DNA from: Neurospora intermedia
Taxonomy: Eukaryota; Ascomycota; Sordariomycetes; Sordariales; Sordariaceae
Assembly (NCBI GenBank): GCA_037102815.1
Contig: BTPP01000007.1
Coordinates: 682,001 to 746,000 of the forward strand
Direction of reading: 5' to 3'
Length of the DNA: 64,000 nt
The notes beneath the pieces were generated by a model. It was not told the DNA's origin. It worked only from the letters and a program-made list of their open reading frames with translations, and ran no database searches. The first letter of the stretch is position 1; each line of letters opens with the position of its first letter. This document shows positions 10,754-21,945 of this stretch, piece by piece. A program made the position numbers and the translations under genes.

Positions 10754-11472
10754 ATGTCGAGCATGTCATTTCCAAACCTTTATACACACCGCAAGGTGGC
10801 CGAGACAAAGGCAAAGTCATGCGACATCTGCTACCGGCTCAGCACCAGCGTTCTCATCACTGCAGACAACAAGGATTTCTTCTATATTTGCCCAAGCCAT
10901 CTTAAGGAGCCTGCGTTCTGCACACCCAAAATTGACACCGAAGCTATTGAGGCCCGGAAGAAGAAGGAGCTGGAAGAAGAGATTGAGAGAGTGAAGAAGG
11001 AGTACGAGGAGAAAAAGAAGAAGAAGGAAGAGGAGAAGGGGAAGGAAGCGGACAAGGAGAAGGAAAAGGATAAGAAAGATGGTGAAAAGAGCAAAGATAA
11101 AGATGAGAAGAAGGATGAGAAAGACCAGGAAAATTCCAAGGGCTCTAGGGTTTGTGCACCATACAGCCTCCTATCGTCAGCCAATGTGTTTTCACTGTCT
11201 CATACTTACTGGGTGACATGATGGCAGAGCACAAGTAGAGAAGGGACCAAATCGCCTCCCGTGGAAGAAGAGCCAAGGATCTTTGAACTCAAGCCGTTCG
11301 TTCTCTTCTCCCTCGCCCGAAACTGCTCAGTATGTCTCACTAATTCGTTCATCACAGTACTTTCTATCAACAACGCCTGTTGAAGAAGAGGCAGGCTGAA
11401 ATTGCCAAGCGCAACCGTGAAAGACTGCAAGATCCAACCTTCTTCCCCTCGGTTCCCAAGAATCTTCCATGA
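10754..11472 (+). CDS. vfa1: VPS4-associated protein, VFA1-like
   Basis: This resembles yeast Vfa1, a small protein that binds the AAA ATPase Vps4 and tunes its activity in ESCRT disassembly at endosomes. Three exons fit: 10754-11149, 11228-11295 and 11358-11472, with introns of 78 (GTTTGT...GCAG) and 62 bases (GTTCGT...ACAG), giving 192 residues. The N-terminal part has the family pattern: an HRKVAE motif, a CDICY pair of cysteines, a STSVLIT stretch and a second Cys motif, suggesting a small metal-binding fold. Residues 65-130 are a Lys/Glu coiled coil. The C-terminus ends in a family-type FFPSVPKNLP tail. A second in-frame ATG three codons in (10763) could also be the start. Confidence 0.85.
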
Positions 11473-13251
11473 TTGCGTCCTCTCACGCTACCAGAAATAC
11501 TTTAGGTATTTTGCCCTTGAATCACCAAAGCGAGGGTCATGTTGTTGACTTGCTGCACAGACGGACAGACATCGTTTGTTGATACCCTTTGGCTTTAGTG
11601 ATTGGAATATCTTTTAGTTTAAGCGTCAATACAGCAGCACGAACACCAAACTTACCAACCTCAATGTCACAACACATTGGACCTTACAGGAAGATGACAA
11701 TACGTTACAACGAGCCGAAAGGGTCCGTTTTGAGAACGATGAGCAACAAAGTCCATCTGCATCTTGCCCCGCCATTCAACGCACAGTGAGATTCGAATTC
11801 ACGCCCATTCTATTACGCCAGACTATCTCGCAATGCTGACCTCGACCACGCTAGCGGGACCAGCCCTGCGATGGATGACGGCATATTATAGTCAATGACC
11901 CAGCGGTGTTTGTAATGGGTGGTAGGACGATGCAAAAACCCCATACCCGGAAATCTTTTCTCCCCAACGCATGACAACCCTGGCGCACCTACCAAAGGTC
12001 AAAGCAAATAGCCACGGTTCTATACAGCCAGTCAGTTTTGACTCCATTCTCACCACTGTGCCTTGCAACCATGGTCTCCCTCCTTGAGCTACCGATCCCC
12101 CGCTTGCAGTAACAGGACAGACGGGTACACATAAAGAACACTTCCCGTCTACATGCCCTATGCCCATGATTTGTTGTTCTCCAGTGGAGTGTGCTTCGCT
12201 GTGCCGTTGTCAGGCATGGACGCAACCCTTGGCTCTCATCTCATTGCCCTTCAACATGTCTATGGTTCGTTCGGTCTTCCACTGTGCCGCTTTGTTGCAG
12301 TTGCTGACAGACATGAAGTGTCCTTATATACGGAATGGGAAGATCCTTTCCCGTCCAAAGATCGGCTGTAGGGTTACGGGTAGTATTGGAGCGGCACCGA
12401 GTCGGGAAGCAAGGTGTCGAGTCCGTCAGCTTATGTTTGGGTACAGTTTAGGAGCAAACTGGAACTTCGGCTAGGAAGGGGAAGCGAGGGAGCCAATAAG
12501 CCAGTGAGCCAACCACTTCCAGTACGAGAGCAGTGGCAGCAGTATTGGAAGCAAAGAGATCCAGAGGTTGGGCCATATTCTGCATACCAAACATTCTGAC
12601 TGTCTGCCACTGAGTCGTGTATGTAGGCCCCCTCTCGCATCCTGTTACCCGCACTCGAAGATGTGGGTAGACGACCACCCAGACTTTTTCGAAGATCACC
12701 AAGTTGACGGCCGATAAATAATGTGATCGTCAGGAAGGCAAGAGGATGGTAAGCTGGGAGCGCCACCACATCCATCAACCATTGATACAGTCGCTTAGGC
12801 GTCTAGTTTCGGCCAGCGGCAGCTTCAAATCGCATAGTTTCACGGCCGTCTTCATGGTTGCAGAACTAGTGCTTACATTCTTGTTATAAGGCTGGCTGAT
12901 GGATATGATAACACATGGTCCTGGGTACTTGCAAACTAGCCGGACAGTCATACGTACAACCAGCAGCGGGTGTACCAAGGGGTCCCTTGCTCATTGACAT
13001 GTTGGTGTATTACTGTCGAGGGCAAACTCTACGGTGCAACTTGGAGTTGTGATAACATTGTGTATTCATGGAGAGCGGACTGATACATGTAAAATTTTCA
13101 ACTCACTTGCGGCCACAAAGTGCTCAGGTGATCACCGAAGTGGCCGCACTGGAAGCCGGGATGGAAGCTGGAGTCGAGGTGGAAAACGGACGGAAGCCGT
13201 TTCTCAGGAAAAGACGAGGGGTGAGTCTGACAACCTAGTACATACTGTAGG
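11473..13251. other. Intergenic, no supported gene
   Basis: Several overlapping frames of 60-115 codons exist on both strands around 11.8-12.8 kb. None has a recognisable motif or a good splice model. I see no RNA gene. Confidence 0.5.
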
Positions 13252-13684
13252 AAGTACTACCATGGCGCGCGGAGGGGGTTCCAGGAAATGATCTCCAGGA
13301 TACTTTCAAGTTGCAACTGTAAAAGGTCCAGTACAGATTTTACAATTCGTCTACAAACTAATTGTAGGATGATATTGGAACCGATGTACGGCTACCTAAG
13401 GATGAGTACTTCTTGGAAAATAATCCTGGAGGATGAATTGTCACGAGTTGACTTATGAAAGAGGTCGTATCTACAGTCATCTTGAAACAAGTTGATTGTA
13501 GCTCTCAAAATTATTTCAACCCGAGACCGTACCTAAGATCATCCTGGTAAGTGTAAAATCTGTGGAAAATTGTCCTACGATTATTTTGTGATGAACATCA
13601 TTTCCTGGACCATTCTGTACGAGGAAAACTACCTATCCTGCTGATCACTTCTTGGAACCCCCTTCGCGCGCTATGGTAGACTTA
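13252..13684. mobile_element. MITE-like element with about 43-bp terminal inverted repeats
   Basis: The left end from 13258 and the reverse complement of the right end from 13678 match at 37 of 43 positions. Both begin TACCAT and share a GCGCGCG core, an AGGGGGTTCCA block, TGATC and CAGGATA. Inside, shorter inverted matches continue (for example AGGTCCAG, ACAGATTTTAC and GGATGAT), so the whole of about 420 bp could fold back. There is no coding frame. If the terminal TA is taken as duplicated target, the ends are CCAT...ATGG, as in Tc1/mariner-type MITEs. The similarity leaks a few bases further out, so the exact ends are uncertain. I do not recognise a known family. Confidence 0.72.
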
Positions 13685-14216
13685 CTCCCAGGATAATGTG
13701 ATCTCCGTTTCTTGGTCGTCTTGTATCGATTGGTTTCGACTTTGGCGGTTTGGCAGGCAAGAATACCTTAAGAACTTGAAGTGCCTGCCATCAAGGTTCC
13801 CATGGACTCAGGTCGTTGCTGACATTGCTGGAGCTCCAGTACTGTAGCACCTTCTCCAGGGCAGTCGCAGTCGTGTAAACGCACTGTCCTCGGCGGCCGA
13901 GTGTAACCGTGCACCTCCCGGCAGGACTCGAGACATTCACTGTATTTTAGTGTAGTGACCCCTACCAATCCCTCGGCAGGCCCCGTTCCCTGGCATTTTA
14001 AGCTTTCCGGCAGACGGGATCTGAAGGGAGCCCCACCTGCACGAGTACACTGCTGCACGCGTTTCCATACCTTGGGGTTACCTCTACATATTCACAAGCA
14101 CACACTCCTCATCTTCAGTCTTCACATTCCACAACAACATCCAGGACATCTGCGCGAAGAACAAAGACAATACGCAATCCGTGCCACTACCATCCCAACC
14201 GGCTGGGCCATTCAAA
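13685..14216. other. Upstream region of the 2EXR protein gene
   Basis: About 530 bases. The right part (14090-14216) is CA/CT-rich and probably holds the 5' UTR. No other feature is seen. Confidence 0.5.
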
Positions 14217-16610
14217 ATGGCAACCGACTCCTCGTCAGACGAGTCCGACCATCAAGATCATTACCTGGACCAAGACACACACAATTCGGACGCGAGCAAT
14301 GACAGCGAGTCCGGGTCCGACTCTGGCTCTGACTCGGCGTCCAATTCGGAAGCCGCTTCGAACTCGGAAGACTCCAGCGATGAGGCCTCTTCGTCAGAAA
14401 TCTTGACACGTAACAGTAGGGGCATCCAGCTTCTGGCGTCGATGCTCGACCTTGAAGCAAGTGAGTCCCACTCAAGCGAGGATGAAGATAACGACGACGA
14501 CGACGACGACGATGACGACCTTGCCGAACACACCTACGAGTACCCCAACTCTCGCCAAGCCAGGCGCAACCATCACCAGTCTTTCCCAAAGTTTGCCCTC
14601 TTGCCTTATGAACTACGCCAGCGCATCTGGGAGATGTTCTGCCCCGACCTGACGGCAAAGTCACGCGTTTATGAGTTCCGTATAGTCTTCCAACTGGCTA
14701 ACCTGCCCAACAATCCGTTGGATGTTTGGGAGAGTCATATACTTGAGCAGCAAACGGCCCCCGCCCGTGTCATGTCGGCTGTTCACCGAGAAAGCCGCGA
14801 GCATGTGCTCAAGAAATTTCCCGACGTCCTCACCTTCCGCAAGGGCCGAAATACGATCCGTTGGGATTGCAAGAATGACGTCGTGATTTTAGGCGGCAAA
14901 GCCCCCCCTCCCTTTTGGCCAATACCAGGCTTTTCAGATCAAATTCGGAACTTGGGGCTCGACGTCGAGCTTGGCCGCTTCCTTGATGGCCATCTGTTAA
15001 CGCAGACGGAGCGGCCTGAATACGAACAATACTTCAAGGAATTTTGCCCTCGGTTGAGCAGGGTGTTCTGCGTCCTTGACGATGCCGATTTCCCGGCAAG
15101 GGTTTTGCGCTGGTGCGCAAACAGAGAGAATCGCCATTATTTTGTGCGGACCCAAGAAGAGGAGCCAGGCGTTGGAGAGGATGCTGAGTACATGTATTGC
15201 TGGCGCAACCCCTCCAAGACCCGCGAGTTCGCTGTCGACGACAGCATTCCTGGAAGTCTAGGCGATTTCGTTTTTCGATCACTGGATTACACACAGACTG
15301 AAGGCAATGACACGGAAAATATATTTCAACCACTGATACGCTTCTCCTATGAAACCGGCCTCCGGCGCTTTGAGAAGATCGTCCAGAAACAAAACGATAA
15401 CACCGACTGGAGTTTCTCTGACAATGATTTAGACGACGAGTCTGTGAATGAGGAGCCCGATGAATATGAGAGCTCAGGGATCGATGATTCAGAAATCAGC
15501 GAGGATGGGGACACGGGGTCGGAAAGTGGAGATGATCTTGTCTTCGTGACAGATGATAGCGACCAGGAGGAGGAGGAGGAAGCTTCGAGTGATGAAGAAC
15601 AAGGGCCATTCTATGCAGCACGTTTAGCTGGTTTTGGCAATGGCCCGATTGAAATCCTTGACGACTCCGATGATGCCTCTCGATCTGGAGACAACGTCCA
15701 TCACCATCCTCACCTCGGTCCAAGCGACAGTGCTCGCTTCTCCAGCATGGAGCCATCAGATTCCTCGACGATGGATCATGAGTCATCTTCACCACCCCGA
15801 GCTGGACCCTCTCGCTCTAAGGGCTCCGGCAGGAAACGAGTTCTGGAATCGGATTCGGAACAGGAAGAGAAGCACGATGAACCACCCAGGAAAGCGGCGC
15901 GTATTAGCAATGAGAGTCGACGCCGTGCCCGCGCTACTGTTGTGCTTTCGGATGATGAGGATGAGGATGAGCAGATGGGCTACGAGTCGACTACAGAGAA
16001 CAGGCAAAGTCCTGGGGGCAGTAAGGCTGGTGAAAGACCCAAAGACCACGTGGTTATCTCGGATGACGATGAAGACGAAGAAGAAGAAGAAGAGATGGTG
16101 AGGCGACGACGCAAGCAGAAAGCTAGGCATCGTCACAACGTCGTATCAGACGAGGAGGACGACGACGAGGAAGATGAGGAGGAGGTAACGAGGCCTAAGA
16201 AAATAAGATCCCGTCGCCAATTACGGCCTCCGGCTTCCGAAACAGATGATGACGAGGACGAGGACGAAGAAGACGAATCATCCACGAGCGATAGTGATGA
16301 CTCGGACTCGGACGACTCCTCGGACGAAGAAGACCCCCCCGCCAGGCCTTTGACTCTCGCAGAAAAGCTGGAACTCCATCGCCGAAATAACCCTATCCCG
16401 GACTCAGACGATGATAATGACAATGACGACGATGACGGCAGTGTTAGCGGGGATGATTACGATGGGGGGAATTATGCGGATTTCCAGGATGACGAAGAGG
16501 GGAATGAGATATCGGGTGAGGATGATGACGAGGATGAAGATGACGAAGGCGGGCTCATCATAGATATGGCGGACGAGGAGGACGAAGAGGACGAAGAGGA
16601 TGAGTATTAG
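14217..16610 (+). CDS. Highly acidic 2EXR-domain protein
   Basis: A single exon of 797 residues. Residues 1-110 are Ser/Asp/Glu-rich and disordered. From about residue 118 comes a fungal 2EXR-type domain, with FPKFALLPYELRQRIWE and, later, the RVMSAVHRESREHVLK and RNLGLDVE segments expected of that fold (to about residue 320). This domain is widespread in Pezizomycotina and related in look to F-box-type helices; its role is not known. The C-terminal 400 residues are dominated by Asp/Glu/Ser runs broken by short basic clusters such as RSKGSGRKR and RRRRKQKARHR, which could be nuclear signals. The ATG at 14217 is the first in frame. A nuclear histone- or DNA-associated role is only a guess from the charge pattern. 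Confidence 0.8.
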   Translation: MATDSSSDESDHQDHYLDQDTHNSDASNDSESGSDSGSDSASNSEAASNSEDSSDEASSSEILTRNSRGIQLLASMLDLEASESHSSEDEDNDDDDDDDDDLAEHTYEYPNSRQARRNHHQSFPKFALLPYELRQRIWEMFCPDLTAKSRVYEFRIVFQLANLPNNPLDVWESHILEQQTAPARVMSAVHRESREHVLKKFPDVLTFRKGRNTIRWDCKNDVVILGGKAPPPFWPIPGFSDQIRNLGLDVELGRFLDGHLLTQTERPEYEQYFKEFCPRLSRVFCVLDDADFPARVLRWCANRENRHYFVRTQEEEPGVGEDAEYMYCWRNPSKTREFAVDDSIPGSLGDFVFRSLDYTQTEGNDTENIFQPLIRFSYETGLRRFEKIVQKQNDNTDWSFSDNDLDDESVNEEPDEYESSGIDDSEISEDGDTGSESGDDLVFVTDDSDQEEEEEASSDEEQGPFYAARLAGFGNGPIEILDDSDDASRSGDNVHHHPHLGPSDSARFSSMEPSDSSTMDHESSSPPRAGPSRSKGSGRKRVLESDSEQEEKHDEPPRKAARISNESRRRARATVVLSDDEDEDEQMGYESTTENRQSPGGSKAGERPKDHVVISDDDEDEEEEEEMVRRRRKQKARHRHNVVSDEEDDDEEDEEEVTRPKKIRSRRQLRPPASETDDDEDEDEEDESSTSDSDDSDSDDSSDEEDPPARPLTLAEKLELHRRNNPIPDSDDDNDNDDDDGSVSGDDYDGGNYADFQDDEEGNEISGEDDDEDEDDEGGLIIDMADEEDEEDEEDEY

Positions 16611-17407
16611 TTCGTGTTTGATACAGGCGTCACCGCAAGATGGACTCTGTGCTGATGCTCGTCGTCTCCACGTTTGGCTTGTGGGGAGCATGGATCTTTA
16701 AACTGGATATCCTTTTGTTGAAAAGACGCAGCGCATATTGATCCGTCAGGGCATCATCACATCGGTTTCGGCCGTCAAGAGGAGGATAGAAGATATACAT
16801 ATCAATGCTTAATAGTTTGTTAACGCGAAACTTGCAACGTCTTCAGACAAGGGAAAGAAGTAGGGATTATAGCGCTGCTATTGGCCCACACCACGCCAAA
16901 ACCAGGCTAAGAACAACTGTTGATCATGTCCCACCAGGTGTCCCACACTCATGTACCAAAACTTGACTCCATTCACAGCGGTCAAGGCTAGGAATACTAC
17001 CTCCAAAGTGGTCAATAGCCCTCCACAAGTACCAAACCAACAAAATCTACAGGGGCAAATTAAGTTAACTGAAGTAATTTGGGCAAATCGTCAACAAATG
17101 GTAAGGATAACAGAAATGTAGTTAATGAAGCATCATCACCATCCCCCGAACATCATAGTCAACTGTTTAAAGGGGGATGGAAGTTGCTATTATAACAAGC
17201 CTTGGCTGCCTGTCATTTAGGATCTACACAGATGACTACCGTATTGGTGAAGAGATCACGGTGAGCCGAGGTTCCACTCTCGACTTCCCACCCACCACGT
17301 TGGCGGCTCACGCTTACTCCAGTATAAGAAGCCGTCTGACCACCCCCATACAATAACCGTCAGCTTGAAACACAGCATCATCATCAATTAGCATTCAACC
17401 GCCCACA
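16611..17407. other. Intergenic; promoter of the hydrolase gene
   Basis: About 800 bases without a gene. A TATAAGA box at 17323-17329, about 80 bases upstream of the next ATG and followed by CA-rich leader sequence, is a plausible core promoter element. Confidence 0.45.
17323..17329 (+). promoter_or_regulatory. Possible TATA box of the alpha/beta hydrolase gene
   Basis: TATAAGA, 79 bases before the ATG at 17408, at a distance normal for fungal TATA promoters with a leader of about 50 bases. It is a single short match. Confidence 0.35.
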
Positions 17408-18699
17408 ATGACCGAGTCTGTCGAAACCTACAATTTCTATCCCGCCCTGCAACGGAACGTAACGCCCACTGCTTCCGGCTCGGAAGTGGTGAGCTACACC
17501 TCTGACCTGGGCAACGGCGGTCCCATCCTCACTCTCATTCACGGATATCCTCAATCTTCATTCATGTATGTGAATACTTTACCTCCTGATCACCTGTCCT
17601 GTCCCGACATGACATGCCATGACCTACCTCACCAATTTACTTGACAACACTTTCCTTGGGTGTCCTGGTCCTTGTCCACACCGCCCATCCCCCCTTCTCC
17701 TTCAAGGTAGAACTAACTAACTCTCCTCACCCACATCACAGCTGGCGCCACCTCGTCCCCCTCCTCCTCCCCAAAGTCTCCCTCTTCATCCCCGAACTGC
17801 CCGGGTACGGCATCAGCACCCCCATCTCCGCCAATACAGGCGACCACACGAAGCGCGCCGTCGGCCACGCCCTGCTCGATGCTCTCGCCCAGGTGTTCGA
17901 CACCAACTCCTCGTCATCACCATCATCACCGACCCGACAAGTAATCCTAGCAGGCCACGACCGCGGCGCCCGCATCTGCCACCGCCTCGCCGTCGACGCC
18001 ACTTCCTCTCCCTCCCTTCCCGAACCAAAGTCCTTCTTCTCCCACCACAACCTATCTGTGACAGGATTAATCATGCTGGACATCCTCCCGACCAAATCCC
18101 AATGGGACTTCTTTTCCACCCCTTCCCTCTCGCAGAACTACTTCCACTGGCCTTTACTAGCCAACGTCGAGCTCGCCGTGCCGATGATCACTGCGTTTGG
18201 GATCGATAAATGGGTGCGCGGCGGGCATTTACGACTCGTTGGGTCTGCGAGCAATAGTATTGCCCGGGTTATGAGTGATGGGGCGGTGGATGTGCATGTC
18301 AAACTGTTTGAGAGTGGGAATAATGGGGAGACGATAAAATGGACGTGTGAGGATTATAAGGCGGGCGGACAGAAAGAAGTGGATGAGCAGGTGGAGGATT
18401 TGAGACAGGGGAGGAGGGTGGAGGTTGATACGTTGGTTATGTACAGTAGAGAGAAACTGGGGAGGGGTGGGGGGGTGGATGTTGAGGGGGTTTGGAGGGG
18501 GGATGTTGATTGTAGGGAGGAGAGTGAGGGGGAGGGGGAAGAAAAGAAGAAGAAGAAGAAGGGGGATCAGTGGGTGGGGGATGGGGTGGAATTGGAGGTG
18601 GTAGGTGTTGAAGATGGGAGGGGACATTTCTTGCCGGAGGAGGCGTATGATGTGGTTGGGGAGAGGGTGGTGAAGTTTTTGGAGAGGTTTGGGTTGTGA
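17408..18699 (+). CDS. Alpha/beta hydrolase, dehalogenase/epoxide hydrolase type
   Basis: Two exons (17408-17565 and 17742-18699) are joined by a 176-base intron (GTATGT...ACAG), giving 371 residues. The join restores the HGYPQSSFIWRHL motif, whose His-Gly (residues 45-46) forms the oxyanion hole. The nucleophile elbow is GHDRG at residues 124-128. An Asp nucleophile (126) is typical of haloalkane and haloacetate dehalogenases and epoxide hydrolases, not of esterases. A C-terminal GRGHF motif supplies the catalytic His (about 348). The substrate cannot be told. No signal peptide is seen, so it is probably cytosolic. Residues about 285-330 hold a low-complexity Gly/Glu/Lys insertion with a run of six Lys between the cap and the last strand. 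The acid residue of the triad is not assigned. Confidence 0.82.
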
Positions 18700-19399
18700 T
18701 TTGGAGGTGGATGAGGTCAAGTCACGCTGGAAGAGATTTGAAGATGGGGGAGGTTTGAGCGGGCGTTGATGATGAAAGTGGTGGTGGTGGGAGTTGAGCA
18801 GGGAAGTGAAAATTTTCATCAAATTACACTGATTTGTGAGGCGCGCGTATGTACGTGAGGGCATTCCCAGTTTTGAGCGAGGCGAGCATTCGACTATTGG
18901 AGCTTGTTGTAGTGGATGAAATATCACTCACTGTGGTTGCCTTGAAACGGAGTTTGGAATACTCCGCCATTTTTTGATTCGCCCTGCAAATCATGGTTCC
19001 GGAATCCGGCATGATGGGTTGAATGCCCCCGCTCTCAGATTATCCACATGCTTGATGCGGAGGAGGAGATTGGGTGTCTAAGTGGGCTACAAAAAAACAA
19101 GGAGATCAGACCACTTACACGACAACTACGGCCCGGTATAAACCGCTTTGCCCGATGTGACTGGGTCTAGATGGGCTATATGGGTAAGATAAAATGTGAT
19201 TTGACTTGTCGCTTCTGATGAAGGCGCAAAGTCTGCCCTAGATTCGGGATTGTGAGCAAGTGTTTTATTGTTCTGCCCGGTGTTTGGTGATTATCAATTT
19301 TTGTACACTACCGAGCTCTCTTGGCATGGTGGTGCGCGGAATTGGAGTCATCGATTGCAGTGATTGATCGACGGCTTCCAGGTTCAGGTACCTAATGGA

Positions 19400-19423
19400 G
19401 GGGGGGGGGGGGGGGGGGGGGGG
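19400..19423 (+). repeat. G24 homopolymer
   Basis: An uninterrupted run of 24 G. It could form G-quadruplex structure and is a likely length polymorphism. An equally rare G28 run is found at 47428-47455. Confidence 0.9.
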
Positions 19424-19797
19424 CACATGATGCCGTGAAATACAGTGTACTGTTGCAGCCCTAAATCTGCCCTGGACCCGCCCTAAGTGCCGAGCGATCT
19501 GAGTGAGACAAGATTCACAAACCTCTTTCGCTTCTCCGTGATGACTCTCATTGTTGTGATTGTTGGCTTAATTTTTCTTTGAGCAAGCAAGCCCTTTGAC
19601 TGTTTAGATGTTCGTGGAGGACTTTCAGCGGAGAGTCCCGCCACTGACTGTTCAAGGACGCAAGCGACTAAATGAAAATTCTTTTTTTTTCCGGGAAGGG
19701 CGGTTGTGTGAGTCTTCACCGATCAAAGTTCCGCAGCTTCCCGGAATGCAAGAATTGCAAAGCTTGAACTCTTTCAGGTCGAGATCTGCGCACCCTG

Positions 19798-19823
<26 letters not shown>
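19798..19823 (+). repeat. (CA)n microsatellite
   Basis: About 13 CA units followed by a degenerate GCACAGAGAG tail. Confidence 0.9.
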
Positions 19824-19828
<5 letters not shown>

Positions 19829-21354
19829 GAGAGAAAAAAACACAGAGGAACCACCCCGGCCGGAAACGAAACCGAACGACAGAGATGGATCGATGCCGCC
19901 ATCAATGCCATGGTCCTTGGGCCTTGGTCCGTGGACATGGATATGAATGCCCCGCTCCACCATCCCTGCCGTGGTTCAGACTGGTTGTTTCTGGTCGTCA
20001 ACGTCGACGCATCCATCAGCGCATCCAGACCAAGGTGATGATGCACATGTACCAGACCAGATATCATCATGCGATACCCTCTTTTTTTCTTTTCAGGATG
20101 AAGAGGATGGGCGGTGTCATGACACTAAACCGCGTCATGGGAGCAACACGCCATCAGAGTTGCAGAAATCAACGTCACCGTCGCCATGTACCGCTCGCGG
20201 GTCGGCACTCGTCCGGGCAGATGATCGGCTTTTGCAATGGTGAAAATGCGATAACGGCAGCCCAAGGCGGCGTGATATGCTCTACACCCCTGCTGTTAGC
20301 AAGTGATAATAAGACGAGTGAAAGCGAATAGAGCGAGCAAGTTGTTGTTCGATGTGTGTGTGTGGTGGTGGTGGTAGTGGTTGATCGATGAATGCCGCAA
20401 CCAATCGCAGCTATTGGTCAGTTGAATGATTGTTTGACTGCCCCCTCCCTCTTTGTGAGCTAAGCAAGCATATGCTTTACGGGTTAATTACGGTCAAGGT
20501 AGGGCGCAAAGCTTAACCTTCAAGAAGAGCAAATCGATGAGAAAAGATGTACCCCATAAGAGGATGATGGCCTCTTCCATCTTCGTCAACACTCTGTCAC
20601 TGTCGGCAGTGTCAGCAAAACGTGCCGTCAGCAAAACGCGCCGGATGTGGTCGGCACAGTTGGGTTGGGTCCATGATTAGGTAGGTATTCCATTTACATG
20701 GCACAGTCACAGACGAACTAAGAAACAAGGTGGGTCCTCCACACAAACATTCATGCGTTCGGCTTCACCTTGACGGCTTGACCATCCGGACCACATCCAC
20801 CCACCCACCTCCGCTCCTCGCTCAAGGGTGATGGAATCACCGAGGCGGCATGAGCAAAGCTAGCAAACGCCGCCTTAGGGCCCCATTGGAGATTAAGCTC
20901 TCGCTCGCCTTTTCTTTTCAACACCCCTGCTGCCGATCCGGTCCCAGTGAACAGGGTGACAGCTCAGTTCGAGTAGGCAACCCCCATGTCAGGCAGTCTC
21001 GGACTTCATGCAAACTCTCACGACAAACTTTTCTTTTTCGTTTTTCTTTATCTCCGTGTCTGGTCCATAAAAAAGCTCTACGACCCTCCTCTTCGGCCCT
21101 GTTATTTCGTCTTGCCATTTTCCCTCTTTGTCACCAGTTCTCGTCGCCCAAGCCATATACGCACTCGTCAAAGCAGATTACCTTCCAAAAATAATCTCAC
21201 CCACCAACACACGGCTCTAGCCGCACGAATAACCAACTGTATCGTCGACATAGACCGAGCCAGGTTCTACATCAAATCAGGGATTATTGTCCACAATCTC
21301 AACCCACCTCATCATCAACTTCACCTCGAACACGAGGCCCCATCATCTCAAGTC

Positions 21355-21945
21355 ATGTCAAACCTACCCAGCTCCCTTGGAACTCGCCAAAGGTCTTTCC
21401 TCCGAACCATCTGCACTCGACCAAGTTTCTACAGCCGTGCATCCCCACAAAATTCCAACGAGGACGCCATAACTCCGTGCCCAGTCGAATCTCCTCACGA
21501 CGACGAGGAGCACACGCCGCTTTCCAGATCATCCTCCTCCAGCTCACTGCGAAGCACGAGATCCCTGCGCTCCAGCATCGAAGACATGAGAGACTACAAC
21601 GAAATCGACACCCAGCTCCTCTGGCGGCGTATGCTTGCCATTCAACGCACTTTTGGCTGCTACAACTCGACACGCATGAACATTGCCATTGAGATTGGCG
21701 AGCAGAACGCTTCTGTCCGTACGTGTACACTGGTGAAAACTCCTAGTTCATGAAATGATGGTCTAACACTGTTTTTTTTAGCGTCACGAGTATGTCTGGA
21801 TTTGCTGAATGATAGCATTGATACTCTTCCCAACGATATCAAGCAGCGAATCGAAGACTTCCTCGCATGCGAAGACGTCTCTAGGTCATCATCACCATCC
21901 TGCAGCAGGAGGAAGTGGAGTTGGAGGCATCTTTTGCATGCTTGA
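21355..21945 (+). CDS. Small Ser-rich protein of unknown function
   Basis: Two exons (21355-21718 and 21782-21945) are joined by a 63-base intron (GTACGT...TTTAG), giving 175 residues. Residues 1-75 are Ser/Arg/Pro-rich and basic at the start. From about 78 to 155 the protein looks folded: DYNEIDTQLLWRRML is followed by MNIAIEIGEQNASVPSRVCLDLLNDSIDTLP and an amphipathic helix. The C-terminus ends in Ser and basic residues. I do not recognise a family. Good splice signals, with a CTAACAC branch site, and a protein-like second half support a real gene. A start further upstream in the same frame lacks an ATG close by. Confidence 0.55.

Larger units (their letters stand above)
18700..21354. other. 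Gene-free stretch with simple repeats
   Basis: About 2.65 kb. Besides the G-run and the CA repeat listed separately, a GTGTGTGTGTGGTGGTGGTGG run lies near 20355-20375. Short frames at 19.5-20.3 kb on both strands owe their length to these repeats and show no protein motif. The right end is the leader of the following small gene. Confidence 0.5.

Noticed and set aside
18229-18927. Pro/Ile/Leu-rich frame of 232 codons on the minus strand
   Set aside because: Antisense shadow of the G-rich 3' part of the hydrolase gene.
19483-20331. Several frames of 78-148 codons around the CA repeat
   Set aside because: Length is due to the repeat in alternative frames; no motifs and mutual overlap.
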